Assembly: GCA_019358975.1 (NCBI GenBank)
Contig: JAHHIL010000006.1
Span: 1 to 64,000 of the forward strand
Source: Trichocoleus desertorum ATA4-8-CV12
GTDB taxonomy: Bacteria > Cyanobacteriota > Cyanobacteriia > FACHB-46
Length of the DNA stretch: 64,000 nucleotides
Direction of reading: 5' to 3'
Under the pieces are notes generated by a model. That model ran no database searches. It was not told the DNA's origin and saw only the letters and a program-made list of their open reading frames with translations. This document shows positions 26,742 through 35,299 of this stretch, in pieces. The first letter of the stretch is position 1; each line of letters begins with the position of its first letter. The position numbers and the translations under genes are program-made.

Positions 26742-27743
26742 GTGCTGAATGCCAACTTGCGATCGCTGCTACAAACCTTGCTGCTGGTGGCGCTGATGGG
26801 GTGTAGCCAGCCCAACCCAGGCTCCCCTTCCTCCCCTAGGGCTGAGTCCTCTGGGTCAGCGGCACCCTCCGATCGCCTGCAAGTCATGGCGACCTTCTTG
26901 CCCATGTACTTATTTACCAAAGCTGTAGCAGGAGACGCGGCAGACGTAAAAGTGCTAATTCCACCAGGGACTGAAGTTCACGAATATCAATCGAAGCCAG
27001 GGGATGTCCAGGCGATCGCTCAAGCAGACGTGTTGGTCGAGAATGGCTTAGGGCTGGAATCCTTCTTGCGGGATACTATAAAAAGTGCTCAGAATTCTAA
27101 GCTGGTAGTCGTTGACGCGAGTCGAGGCATTACACCCATTGGTGAAGTGGCTCCTAATCATCATGAATCTGATGAGCATGGGCACGCAGAGGCGGGAGCC
27201 GACCATAAAGCAGAGGCGGCAGGCCATTCGCATCCAGAAGGTAATCCGCATGTCTGGTTAGATCCGACTCTTGTTAAGCAACAAATTGCCAATATTCGGG
27301 ATGAATTAATTAAGGTCGATCCACCCAATCAATCTACTTATACAGCCAACGCCACTGCCTACATCCAGCAATTAGAAACGCTAGATCAGCAATTTCAACA
27401 AACGCTCCAAAAATATCCCAACTGTACTTTTGTCACGTTCCACAATGCTTACCCCTATTTAGCTCGGCGGTATCAGTTGCAGCAAGTAGCGGTGGTGGAG
27501 CTACCCGAAGATAATTTGTCGCCTGCCGATGTGCAAAATGCGATCGCCACCGTGAAGCAGTACAAAGTGAAAGCTTTGTTTGGTGAACCGGGTACTGATA
27601 ACAAGCTGCTGCAAAGCTTGGCCCAAGATTTGAACCTCCCCTTGCGTCCTCTGGACTCCCTAGAAGCTGGTTCTCTAGACCCGCAGTATTACTTCACCGC
27701 GATGCAAAAAAACCTCCAAACTCTCGAAGCTGCATGTCAATAG
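26742..27743 (+). CDS. znuA: Zinc ABC transporter substrate-binding lipoprotein
   Basis: A 333-residue metal-binding protein of the cluster A-I family. The lipoprotein signal ends in LMGC at about residue 24. Metal ligands include the HEYQ histidine (PPGTEVHEYQSKP), the histidine of GNPHVWLDP, the FHNAYPY histidine and the C-terminal FGEPGTDNK acidic residue. A His-rich flexible loop (HHESDEHGHAEAGADHKAEA, then GHSHPEG) at about residues 138-165 is typical of zinc rather than manganese binders. The GTG at 26742 has GGAG 7 bases upstream; the open frame begins at 26691 but would disrupt the signal and overlap the second Zur-like box. Confidence 0.92.
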   Translation: MLNANLRSLLQTLLLVALMGCSQPNPGSPSSPRAESSGSAAPSDRLQVMATFLPMYLFTKAVAGDAADVKVLIPPGTEVHEYQSKPGDVQAIAQADVLVENGLGLESFLRDTIKSAQNSKLVVVDASRGITPIGEVAPNHHESDEHGHAEAGADHKAEAAGHSHPEGNPHVWLDPTLVKQQIANIRDELIKVDPPNQSTYTANATAYIQQLETLDQQFQQTLQKYPNCTFVTFHNAYPYLARRYQLQQVAVVELPEDNLSPADVQNAIATVKQYKVKALFGEPGTDNKLLQSLAQDLNLPLRPLDSLEAGSLDPQYYFTAMQKNLQTLEAACQ

Positions 27744-28633
27744 AATTGATGAACTCCGATCAACCACATTTCGACTCTGAAGCACAGTCTTGGCAGAACC
27801 TAGACTGGCCAAAGCTAGCAAAAACTAGTCAGGAAGGGAAAACGCCCACTCTGCAAGTTGAGCACCTAGTCGTTTATCAAGGGCAGCATGCGGCGGTTCA
27901 GGATGTCTCGTTTGAGTTGCACTCCGGTACGGATACAGCCGTTGTAGGGCCAAATGGAGCTGGAAAAAGTACTTTAATTCAAGCAGTTCTGGGTCTATTG
28001 CCTCATCAGCAAGGCACGATCCAGATTTTTGGTCGTCCTCTGTCTCGTCTGGGAAACTTACGGCACCAGATTGGCTACGTGCCACAAAATTTTGTCTTCG
28101 ATCGCAGCTTTCCGATCTCGGTGAGTGAGCTGGTAGGACTAGGCTGGGTTGATTTGCAAACTGAAACCTCTCTAGCTCAACTCTGGAGACGGAGCCTGAA
28201 AGCTCTTGTGATGAAACGCGATCGCCAGCAAAGACGGCAAGTTGCGATCGCTCAAGCTTTACAACGAGTGGATGCCTATCACCTGCGCCAGCGGCCCATT
28301 GGCACCCTCAGCACCGGACAACTGAAGCGAGTGTTGCTGGCTTACTGTCTCGTGATGCCCCGCAAACTTTTGGTGCTGGATGAAGCCTTTGCAGGGGTGG
28401 ATGCTCAGGGAGAGGCCGACTTTTACGCCTTGTTGCATGAACTTAAGCAAGAACAACAGTGGACTGTGCTACAGGTGTCTCACGATTTAGATATGGTTAG
28501 TCGCCATTGCGATCGCGTGTTGTGTGTCAATCAACGCCTCATTTGTCATGGACAACCAGAGGTCGCTTTATCCCCGCAAAATCTGTTGGCTGCTTATGGG
28601 CCTGCCTTTAGTCGATACCAGCATAAACACTGA
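27734..28633 (+). CDS. znuC: Zinc/metal ABC transporter ATPase
   Basis: A 299-residue ATPase. Walker A is VGPNGAGKSTLIQAVLGLLP, the Q-loop region is IGYVPQNFVFDRSFPISVSE, the signature is the slightly changed LSTGQLKRVLLAY, Walker B is LLVLDEAFAGVD, and the H-loop is LQVSHDLDMV. The first 45 residues before LQVEHLVVYQG are an unusual extension. The start overlaps the znuA stop by 10 bases (an ATG at 27749 is the alternative), so the two are coupled. A membrane permease (ZnuB) gene, expected next, is absent from this window. Confidence 0.9.
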   Translation: MSIELMNSDQPHFDSEAQSWQNLDWPKLAKTSQEGKTPTLQVEHLVVYQGQHAAVQDVSFELHSGTDTAVVGPNGAGKSTLIQAVLGLLPHQQGTIQIFGRPLSRLGNLRHQIGYVPQNFVFDRSFPISVSELVGLGWVDLQTETSLAQLWRRSLKALVMKRDRQQRRQVAIAQALQRVDAYHLRQRPIGTLSTGQLKRVLLAYCLVMPRKLLVLDEAFAGVDAQGEADFYALLHELKQEQQWTVLQVSHDLDMVSRHCDRVLCVNQRLICHGQPEVALSPQNLLAAYGPAFSRYQHKH

Positions 28634-28837
28634 TTTTTAGCAGGCGATCGCTATTCCTGACTAGAATTTTCTCAATATGTAGTATTAATAACAACTTAGG
28701 CTCTTCAGGGTCGTTATCGTTAAAGCCATAGGTGGATGTCAAACTTTTTAACCTGAGATTGACTCCTAATTCCTTCAGCCGGGTATGACTGGGACATGGC
28801 TTTGCTGTGTCCTTCAATTATTTTTTAGTGCTTTCCC

Positions 28838-29506
28838 TTAAAATACCTCTCGCGTCTCGCCCCCCTCCAATGCTGGGTCCCGATCGTGTCCGGCTGCTTT
28901 CATTCCACGCTGATAGCCAGCACGCTGACTAACTCTTTCCAACCACGCTCGAATGCTGGGGCGGTTGCTGAGCCCCACGTTGTAGAACGCCTTCATAGTG
29001 CCAAAGGGGAAGTGCATCATGATGTCAGCTGCTGTGAACTCATCACCCGCAAAGTAGGGTACTTGGGATAGGCGAGTTTCGACCCATTGCAGGTGGCGAT
29101 CGCGCCGTTCTTGGAGCATGGGTAACAGTGGAGAGCCACTATCTGCACCCGCAGCCATTGTCGCGATCCAGTGCAGGCTCATCTGATTCATGAGACTGGC
29201 ATTGGCATAGTGGAACCAGTAAAGATAGTCAGGGTATTGAGGCGCTGTGACAGGTACTGTGAGCCGTCCATCTCCGTAGCGAGTCAACACATACTCAAGG
29301 ATGGCTCCAGACTCAGCCAGCACAACTTCACCATCACAAAGCACAGGCGCACTACCGATCGGATGAAGCGATCGCAGTTCTTCTGGCGCGAATTGGGTAG
29401 ACGGATCGCGCTGGTATACCTTTAGTTCGTACGGTAGTTCTAGTTCTTCGAGCAGCCAGATAACCCGCTCAGACTGGGAAACGTTGAGATGGTGAACGGT
29501 GAGCAT
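28838..29506 (-). CDS. Glutathione S-transferase family protein
   Basis: A 222-residue cytosolic protein with the N-terminal thioredoxin-like domain (LTVHHLNVSQSERVIWLLEE, with the catalytic serine region, and IGSAPVLCDGEVVLAESGAI with the cis-proline and ES glutathione contact). The C-terminal helical domain contains FAGDEFTAADIMMHFPF (N-capping box). It is most like the bacterial/fungal GST group active on electrophiles; the substrate is not evident. It stands alone, with 200 bp of gene-free sequence on its 3' side. Confidence 0.88.
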   Translation of the reverse strand: MLTVHHLNVSQSERVIWLLEELELPYELKVYQRDPSTQFAPEELRSLHPIGSAPVLCDGEVVLAESGAILEYVLTRYGDGRLTVPVTAPQYPDYLYWFHYANASLMNQMSLHWIATMAAGADSGSPLLPMLQERRDRHLQWVETRLSQVPYFAGDEFTAADIMMHFPFGTMKAFYNVGLSNRPSIRAWLERVSQRAGYQRGMKAAGHDRDPALEGGETREVF

Positions 29507-29556
29507 GTACCCTCAAATGACGAATTTGCACAATTTCGCCTTGAGTATAGCAACGC

Positions 29557-30546
29557 TCACGCTGCTTTAGATTGCACTACCTGCGCATTCAAGATCTGTT
29601 TTGCTTTGTTGAGCTTCAAAACTACCTCGTAGTTATCAGGATGTAGCTCATTAACAAACTGAATTAGATGATCAACTGTGCAGGGTTTTTGAAAGCCACC
29701 ATTCCAAATGTGAAATTCTTGGTGAACTACCTCTGCTAGAGTAATCAAGTTGTCTTGGCAAGCGGCGAGATGAGGATAGTATTCTTTTGAATAGATGTGA
29801 TGTACAACAAAATTACATCTGTTGTATTTGTCTCGCTTTTGATTAGTAATTTGACAGCGGCTACCGTCCCGTCTCTTGGCAGCATTCATTGCTGAATCAA
29901 TTCTCTTTTGTTGTGCTGTTTCCTCATCAATGATCATCTTAAAGGTTTTCTTGCCTACAACCTCAATGGCCCCGCACCAACTACGGCGATTTTTGACAGT
30001 TAACTCTTTGGCAAGATTCTCCGATAATCTATAGAAGCCTGCAAGAGAATAGTGCCGAACACCATCTATGTCATCAAAATCTGTATGAAGTTCAAGTGGA
30101 GAATCCGATCTTTGAATATCATCAAAGGCTTTATTTAAACGGGCAGGGCTAGTACAAAGAATATTGACAACATCTTTTTTTGAAAGAAAGTGTCTATTGT
30201 TTCTGAGTGTTAGTGAGCTAGAGTTTTCTTGAATCTTTTTGCTGATGAAAGAATTGCGAATTTTTTCTTTATGTTTGGTGATAAATTCTTTAATGCGTGA
30301 CCAAATACTCTTTTTCTCTTTCTCATCCATGTATTTGGCGATCGCATAGGCTCCTTGCTCAGAAAAGAGCCTTTCATTCAAACTCTTATTAATGTAAATG
30401 AAGTGCTCACTTTCTCGTAGCTCCCACTGGTCATTTGGATCGGAGTTAAAGAACTGTACGATTTGATCTAATTCTTTACGGGTGATTTCCAAAGCCTCTG
30501 AGAGCTGCTCTTCCCGGATCGTGAAGCCCGAATTTTTCTTTGCCAT
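29557..30546 (-). CDS. HNH nuclease of a two-gene cassette
   Basis: A 329-residue basic protein. The C-terminal third carries an HNH-type site: RRDGSRCQITNQ, then FVVHHIYSKEYYPHLAACQDNLITLAEVVHQEFH, with the metal-binding/catalytic His-His pair, the central Asn, and the last His. There are no CxxC zinc knuckles. The N-terminal two thirds (TIREEQLSEALEITRKELDQ, and a second block around residues 118-180) look like DNA-binding helical domains, including an LSKKDVVNILCTSPARLNKA segment. It begins 2 bp after the stop of the J-domain gene, so the two are cotranscribed. Base composition is AT-rich, with only one GCGATCGC site (near 30340). Homing, restriction or defence activity is possible; I do not recognise a named system. 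Confidence 0.75.
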   Translation of the reverse strand: MAKKNSGFTIREEQLSEALEITRKELDQIVQFFNSDPNDQWELRESEHFIYINKSLNERLFSEQGAYAIAKYMDEKEKKSIWSRIKEFITKHKEKIRNSFISKKIQENSSSLTLRNNRHFLSKKDVVNILCTSPARLNKAFDDIQRSDSPLELHTDFDDIDGVRHYSLAGFYRLSENLAKELTVKNRRSWCGAIEVVGKKTFKMIIDEETAQQKRIDSAMNAAKRRDGSRCQITNQKRDKYNRCNFVVHHIYSKEYYPHLAACQDNLITLAEVVHQEFHIWNGGFQKPCTVDHLIQFVNELHPDNYEVVLKLNKAKQILNAQVVQSKAA

Positions 30547-30548
30547 GA

Positions 30549-31175
30549 CTATGCCTCTGCGCTGATGCTCTTGTACATAATGGTGAGGCGGTTAAAGATA
30601 GCAGCGTCACCTGTTTTCGAATTGTCGGGATGGTAGATTTTGCTTAGTTGGTGGTAGGCATTCTGAATGTCTTTATGGGTTGCAGTTTTAGGATCTAGAG
30701 CAAAAACCTGCCAAGGCTTGAAGTAATTAAAGACATTAATGCCATTGATGCAGCCATATCCCTGCTGATTTTCTTCGCCTGGAAGAATGCCAATAAACTT
30801 GCGATATAGCTTTTCCCATCCATCTTTTGCGCCTAGATTAAGATTGTCCATGCCATCTGTTGCCATTCTGAAAGCACCAGATTTTTTAAGTTCTGTAGTA
30901 TCTTTAACTGAAAAATGTTGATAGATTGCTGCTTTGAGTTGGGCTAGCGTAAGTGGCTTGACTTTTGTACGTTCGGTAACTGGTTCTTGTTTCTGATGAT
31001 TTGCAATGACGAAACAAGTAAATTCTTCTAATGCAGTTGTACTTACACCATGTATTTCTGCAAGGCGAGAAATTTCATTTCTTAGATATGTGTTTAGCTG
31101 AGCCGACGGCTGTCCTGATTGAGCCTTAGATGATTTCTTCCTAGTTGATTTGGCTTTCGTATTAGTTTTGGGCAT
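30549..31175 (-). CDS. J-domain protein paired with an HNH nuclease
   Basis: A 208-residue protein. A very basic, disordered N-terminus (KTNTKAKSTRKKSSKAQ) is followed by a helical segment (to residue 60), a central domain with QLKAAIYQHFSVKDTTELKK and WEKLYRKFIGILPGEENQQG, and a C-terminal J domain (about 163-206) with the HPD motif in QLSKIYHPDNSKTGD. J domains recruit and stimulate Hsp70/DnaK. Here the domain is C-terminal and there is no G/F or zinc region, so this is a specialised class C J protein that would bring DnaK to a particular client, perhaps the HNH partner. Its promoter should lie in the AT-rich gap at 31176-31353. Confidence 0.75.
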   Translation of the reverse strand: MPKTNTKAKSTRKKSSKAQSGQPSAQLNTYLRNEISRLAEIHGVSTTALEEFTCFVIANHQKQEPVTERTKVKPLTLAQLKAAIYQHFSVKDTTELKKSGAFRMATDGMDNLNLGAKDGWEKLYRKFIGILPGEENQQGYGCINGINVFNYFKPWQVFALDPKTATHKDIQNAYHQLSKIYHPDNSKTGDAAIFNRLTIMYKSISAEA

Positions 31176-31353
31176 AGCTTTTTGAATTATGGAGCGTCAG
31201 TGATTCCTCTTTGCTCTCAAGCAATTCTTGCTTAAATAAAGTCTGGAATCCGGAATTTTACTAACTCTTTAAAGTCAATATTTAATGTTCTTGGTACTTG
31301 GTTAGCATTCCCATGAGGTCTGAAATAATATTCAAACAGCCAAATTTAAAGTA

Positions 31354-32115
31354 ATGAGATTTCTGGGGATTGATTTGGGGTGGCGATCGCAACCTAGCGG
31401 ACTCTGCTGCCTCGAATGGCGAGACGGCAAACTACATTTACAGAATTTGGAGCGATTAGAAGCGATCGCTGACGTTTTGGCCTGGGTAGATCACTGGGTT
31501 CCGGCTGAAGCATCGGCCATAATTGCGGTAGATGCACCAACCTTAATCCCCAACAAAACGGGGATGCGACTGCCCGATCGCCTGACTCACAAGCATTTTG
31601 GCCGCTATCACGCAGGCTGTTACCCCGCCAACTTGGGTTTACCATTTGCTGAACGGACGGTAGCTTTTGGTCTGAGCTTGGAGGCGAAAGGGTTTGATCA
31701 TGCGCCAGTACTAACAGCGCAACAACCAGGACGCTACCAAATCGAGGTGTTTCCCCATCCAGCGATGATCTACCTGTTTGGCTTGTCGAAAATTTTGAAA
31801 TACAAAAAAGGCAAGCTGAGCGATCGCCGACTGGAACTGCTGAAGCTACGTCAGCACATTCTGCAAGACTTGCCTACCTTGGAACCAAGCTTATCTCTAC
31901 TAAACCCAACCACAATTCCAGAAATCCCCAGTAAAGGCACAGAGATGAAAGCCGTTGAAGATCAACTGGATGCCTTAATTTGCGCCTATGTTGCTGCGCA
32001 TTGGTGGTACTGGGGACTAGAACGCAACTTAGTTTTGGGCGATCGCGAAACAGGCTATATCGTGGTTCCTACGCTTCTGCCCAAAGAATCAACCCTGGCT
32101 CGTAAGGACTGCTGA
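31354..32115 (+). CDS. DUF429 family protein (RNase H-like fold)
   Basis: A 253-residue protein beginning FLGIDLGW, the first strand and aspartate of an RNase H-like fold. Other conserved blocks are IIAVDAPTLIPN, RLPDRLTHKHFGRYHAGCYPAN, and YQIEVFPHPAMIYLFGL. Near the C-terminus come EDQLDALICAYVAAHWW and GYIVVP. DUF429 proteins are predicted nucleases with no proven function. The 3' end overlaps the 3' end of the converging glucan phosphorylase gene by 47 bp. Confidence 0.85.
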   Translation: MRFLGIDLGWRSQPSGLCCLEWRDGKLHLQNLERLEAIADVLAWVDHWVPAEASAIIAVDAPTLIPNKTGMRLPDRLTHKHFGRYHAGCYPANLGLPFAERTVAFGLSLEAKGFDHAPVLTAQQPGRYQIEVFPHPAMIYLFGLSKILKYKKGKLSDRRLELLKLRQHILQDLPTLEPSLSLLNPTTIPEIPSKGTEMKAVEDQLDALICAYVAAHWWYWGLERNLVLGDRETGYIVVPTLLPKESTLARKDC

Positions 32116-34636
32116 GATATTCATTTTTGGGTAGAACTCGCAGAGATAGACCCTGTAAACCACTACTGGAGTAACTGACATCAATCGTGTAGATGCTGTG
32201 CTGGTTGGGGTCTTGGCCTTGATATTCCATGACCACAGGCACACCTTCAGCGATCTCACCTTCGGCGTTGATTGCGCCTTGATACAGTTCCACCTGCACA
32301 TCCGTAGGGGTTAAAGCTCCCAAGTTCAGACGAGCTTTAACGCTAATGGTTTGGTTGACTTGAATATCCGCAGGTTGAGAGATATCAATATCTTCAATCT
32401 TCATGTCGTACCAATGCTCAAACAGGTGCGCTTTCCAGTGGGATAGCTCTTTAGCAGCGGCGTATTGGTTTTCTACCATTGCGTGGTGGCGATCGCTGGC
32501 TGGGAAGTAAGCTTGCATGGCATAATCCCGCACCATCCGCGCCGTGTTGAACCGAGGACAGTTAAGTTGGATCGCATGTTTCATCTTGGCAATCCAACCA
32601 CGCGGCAATCCGTCTGGGTCGCGATCGTAGAACAACGGCACAATCTGTTGCTCTAACAGGTCGTACAACGCATTGGCTTCTACATCGTCTTGATAGTTGG
32701 GGTCTGCATAATCTTCACCATGTCCAATCGGCCAGCCTGTTTTGACGTAATCCGCTTCATCCCACCAGCCATCCAGGATGCTGAGGTTGGGCAGGCCATT
32801 CATCGACGCTTTCATACCGCTGGTACCCGAAGCTTCGCGGGGGCGACGGGGCGTGTTGAGCCAAACATCACAGCCTGCCACCATCAACCGAGCTACATGG
32901 ATGTCATAGTCAGGGATGAACACCACATGGCGGCTCATTCCTTCCTCGCGAATAAAGTGAACAATTTGGCGAATCAGTTCTTTACCAGGGATATCTTTGG
33001 GATGTGCTTTACCTGCAATCACAAATTGCACAGCCCGATGCTTAGAGCCACCCATCAGAATTTCTTTAATTCGCTCCAAATTTCGCAGGAACAAACTGGC
33101 GCGCTTGTAGGTGGCAAAGCGACGGGCAAAGCCGATGGTTAGAACGGTGGGGTCGAGCACCTCTTGAGCTTGCGCTAACTCGCTCAGAGAACCGCCGCGA
33201 TCGCGAACATTTTTTTGCAGGCGATCGCGCACAAATACTACCAGTTCCGAGCGGCAGCGTTCATGGTTGCGCCAGAGTTCTTCGTCAGGAAGTGACTCCA
33301 CCCGTTCCCACAGCGGATGGTCTGGCGGCGCATCTGACCAACTGGGGCCGAGGTAGCGATCGTACAGCTCTTGAGTCGATTTAGCGACACAGCTCCGGGC
33401 ATGAACTCCATTGGTGATGGCGGTAATGGGCACTTCATTCGGTGGGAAATTAGACCACAAGCTTTGGAACATGTGGCGAGAAACTTCCCCATGCAATTGA
33501 CTGACCCCATTAATAAAGGTCGCTATCTTGATCGCCAGAATCGCCATGCTGAAAGGTGAGGAGAAATCGCCTGTATTCTCCCGACCGAGGGCAAGAAACT
33601 CTTCTCTAGGAAAGCCAAAAATTTCAGCGTAGTGCCCCAGATAATCCATGATTTTGTCTGGGGGAAACAAGTCAATTCCCGCTGGAACCGGGGTGTGGGT
33701 CGTAAACACCTGCGTAGACTGGGCCACTTGGCTAGCTTCGGCAAAAGTCAGTCCGTCTTCCTGGATCATCTTGCGAATCCGCTCCAAAGCCAGAAACGCC
33801 GAGTGTCCCTCATTCATGTGATAAACAGTCGGTTTCAGCCCTAAGGCTTCCAACATGCGGACGCCACCAATCCCCAGCATCATTTCCTGGTGAATCCGCA
33901 TATCGATGTCACCACCATAGAGTTCGTCGGTGATGTCATGGTCGTAGGGACTGTTCGGTTCAATATTGGTGTCAAGCAGATACAGCGGCACTGTACCCAC
34001 CTGCACCCGCCACACTCTGGCATAGACCGTCCGACCGGGATACTCTACAGAAATTCGGATCTCTGAGCCGTCTGGATGGCACTCTAGCTCCAGCGGCATG
34101 TTATAGAAGTCGTTGATGGGATAGCGCTCTTGTTGCCAGCCATCCGCATTGAGGTATTGGGCGAAGTACCCTTCTTGATACAGCAAACCTACTGCAACCA
34201 AGGGTAAACCCAAATCACTCGCAGATTTAAGATGATCGCCTGCCAAAACCCCCAAACCACCTGAATAGATGGGTAGGGAATCAGTCAAGCCAAACTCTGC
34301 TGAGAAGTAGGCGTAGCAAGCTGGTTGATCTTTAGCTTTTTGCTTACGATACCAAGTCCGCTCAGCCACATAGCCGTCTAGTTGACGGACAGCCCGCTCC
34401 ATGTGAGCCAGAAACCCTTCGTCTTCGGCTACTTCACGCAAGCGATCTTGGCTAATGGTGCCAAGCACCAGCACGGGGTTGTGGCGGCTAGACTCCCAAA
34501 GGTCTCGGTCTAAACGGCGGAATAAATCTTTCGTTTCAAAGTTCCAGTCCCAATGAAGGTTGTAAGCCAACTTCCGCAGAGGTTCTAGGCGGGAAGGCAA
34601 GGAGGGAGAGACATTGAAAGTACGAATGGGCCGCAT
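32069..34636 (-). CDS. glgP: Alpha-glucan phosphorylase
   Basis: Releases glucose 1-phosphate from alpha-1,4-glucans such as glycogen. The 855-residue protein is of the shorter, DUF3417-containing subfamily found in cyanobacteria and archaea: the N-terminal LRKLAYNLHWDWNFETKDLF, then YFSAEFGLTDSLPIYSGGLGVLAGDHLKSASDL-like blocks. The PLP site is present as EASGTSGMKASMNG, preceded by WLNTPRRPRE. ATG 34636 gives the family start MRPIRTFNVSPSLPSRLEPL; the open frame extends to 34708. The 3' end overlaps the DUF429 gene by 47 bp on the opposite strand. Confidence 0.94.
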   Translation of the reverse strand: MRPIRTFNVSPSLPSRLEPLRKLAYNLHWDWNFETKDLFRRLDRDLWESSRHNPVLVLGTISQDRLREVAEDEGFLAHMERAVRQLDGYVAERTWYRKQKAKDQPACYAYFSAEFGLTDSLPIYSGGLGVLAGDHLKSASDLGLPLVAVGLLYQEGYFAQYLNADGWQQERYPINDFYNMPLELECHPDGSEIRISVEYPGRTVYARVWRVQVGTVPLYLLDTNIEPNSPYDHDITDELYGGDIDMRIHQEMMLGIGGVRMLEALGLKPTVYHMNEGHSAFLALERIRKMIQEDGLTFAEASQVAQSTQVFTTHTPVPAGIDLFPPDKIMDYLGHYAEIFGFPREEFLALGRENTGDFSSPFSMAILAIKIATFINGVSQLHGEVSRHMFQSLWSNFPPNEVPITAITNGVHARSCVAKSTQELYDRYLGPSWSDAPPDHPLWERVESLPDEELWRNHERCRSELVVFVRDRLQKNVRDRGGSLSELAQAQEVLDPTVLTIGFARRFATYKRASLFLRNLERIKEILMGGSKHRAVQFVIAGKAHPKDIPGKELIRQIVHFIREEGMSRHVVFIPDYDIHVARLMVAGCDVWLNTPRRPREASGTSGMKASMNGLPNLSILDGWWDEADYVKTGWPIGHGEDYADPNYQDDVEANALYDLLEQQIVPLFYDRDPDGLPRGWIAKMKHAIQLNCPRFNTARMVRDYAMQAYFPASDRHHAMVENQYAAAKELSHWKAHLFEHWYDMKIEDIDISQPADIQVNQTISVKARLNLGALTPTDVQVELYQGAINAEGEIAEGVPVVMEYQGQDPNQHSIYTIDVSYSSSGLQGLSLRVLPKNEYLSSPYEPGLILWAEA

Positions 34637-34795
34637 GATCGAGCAAACTCCAAGTCCAGCTAGGGCTATTGTCCCCCAGTTTCCTCGAAAGTCCGGTACT
34701 CTTAACACTGTCTTGAGGCAGGGAGCTTGAAAGAGCTAGCTTTCTAAGGCGATCGCGCCTCCCTTGCTGCAACCCATTAGCATTCACGACGCAAC

Positions 34796-35029
34796 CTAAA
34801 AGCGCAACGACTCAAAGATAATGGCACTAGCCATAAAGCAGAGGGCGATCGCGCCCACACGCAGAAACCAGCCACCTACCACAGCTAGCAAAACGGTCAC
34901 GAGAGAACTCGCGCCTAAACCTGCCAACACAATGCAAAGAATTGAGAAGCTAAACAAGCTCAGAAAGAAATATTTAACGGTTTCGCAAGCCAATTTGAAC
35001 ATCGGGCTATAGCGCTCTGTTGTTTTCAT
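34796..35029 (-). CDS. Small hypothetical membrane protein
   Basis: A 77-residue protein with two hydrophobic helices (about residues 19-46 and 48-72) after a short polar N-terminus. I do not recognise it. The start ATG at 35029 follows an AT-rich leader with AAGATAAA but no strong RBS. It lies upstream of and on the same strand as glgP, 160 bp away. Confidence 0.55.
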   Translation of the reverse strand: MKTTERYSPMFKLACETVKYFFLSLFSFSILCIVLAGLGASSLVTVLLAVVGGWFLRVGAIALCFMASAIIFESLRF

Positions 35030-35299
35030 GATGATATTTATCTTGGTTAGATTAAATTTGCCGATCTACCGTCCTACGTGAAATGACGGAAGCTTTTGCA
35101 AATTGTTCATGAAGTGCAAAGCGCGATCGCAATGGGTGAAATAGATAGCTAGACCAGAGAAACCGGACGTTGCACTTCCCCTCTTGATTCCAAAGGGTGG
35201 TTCTGCAAATCCGGATTTCTACTGAGCCAATTTTGTTGAGTGGCAAGTTTAGCAAAGCTGCTGGAACTCAGAACCCTACCGTTCCAGCCTGTGTAACTA

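Larger units (their letters stand above)
29557..31175 (-). other. AT-rich J-domain/HNH accessory cassette
   Basis: The two genes form a compact 1.6-kb unit between the GST gene and a DUF429 gene. Composition is clearly more AT-rich than both neighbours. No transposase, integrase or flanking repeat is visible. Confidence 0.55.
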
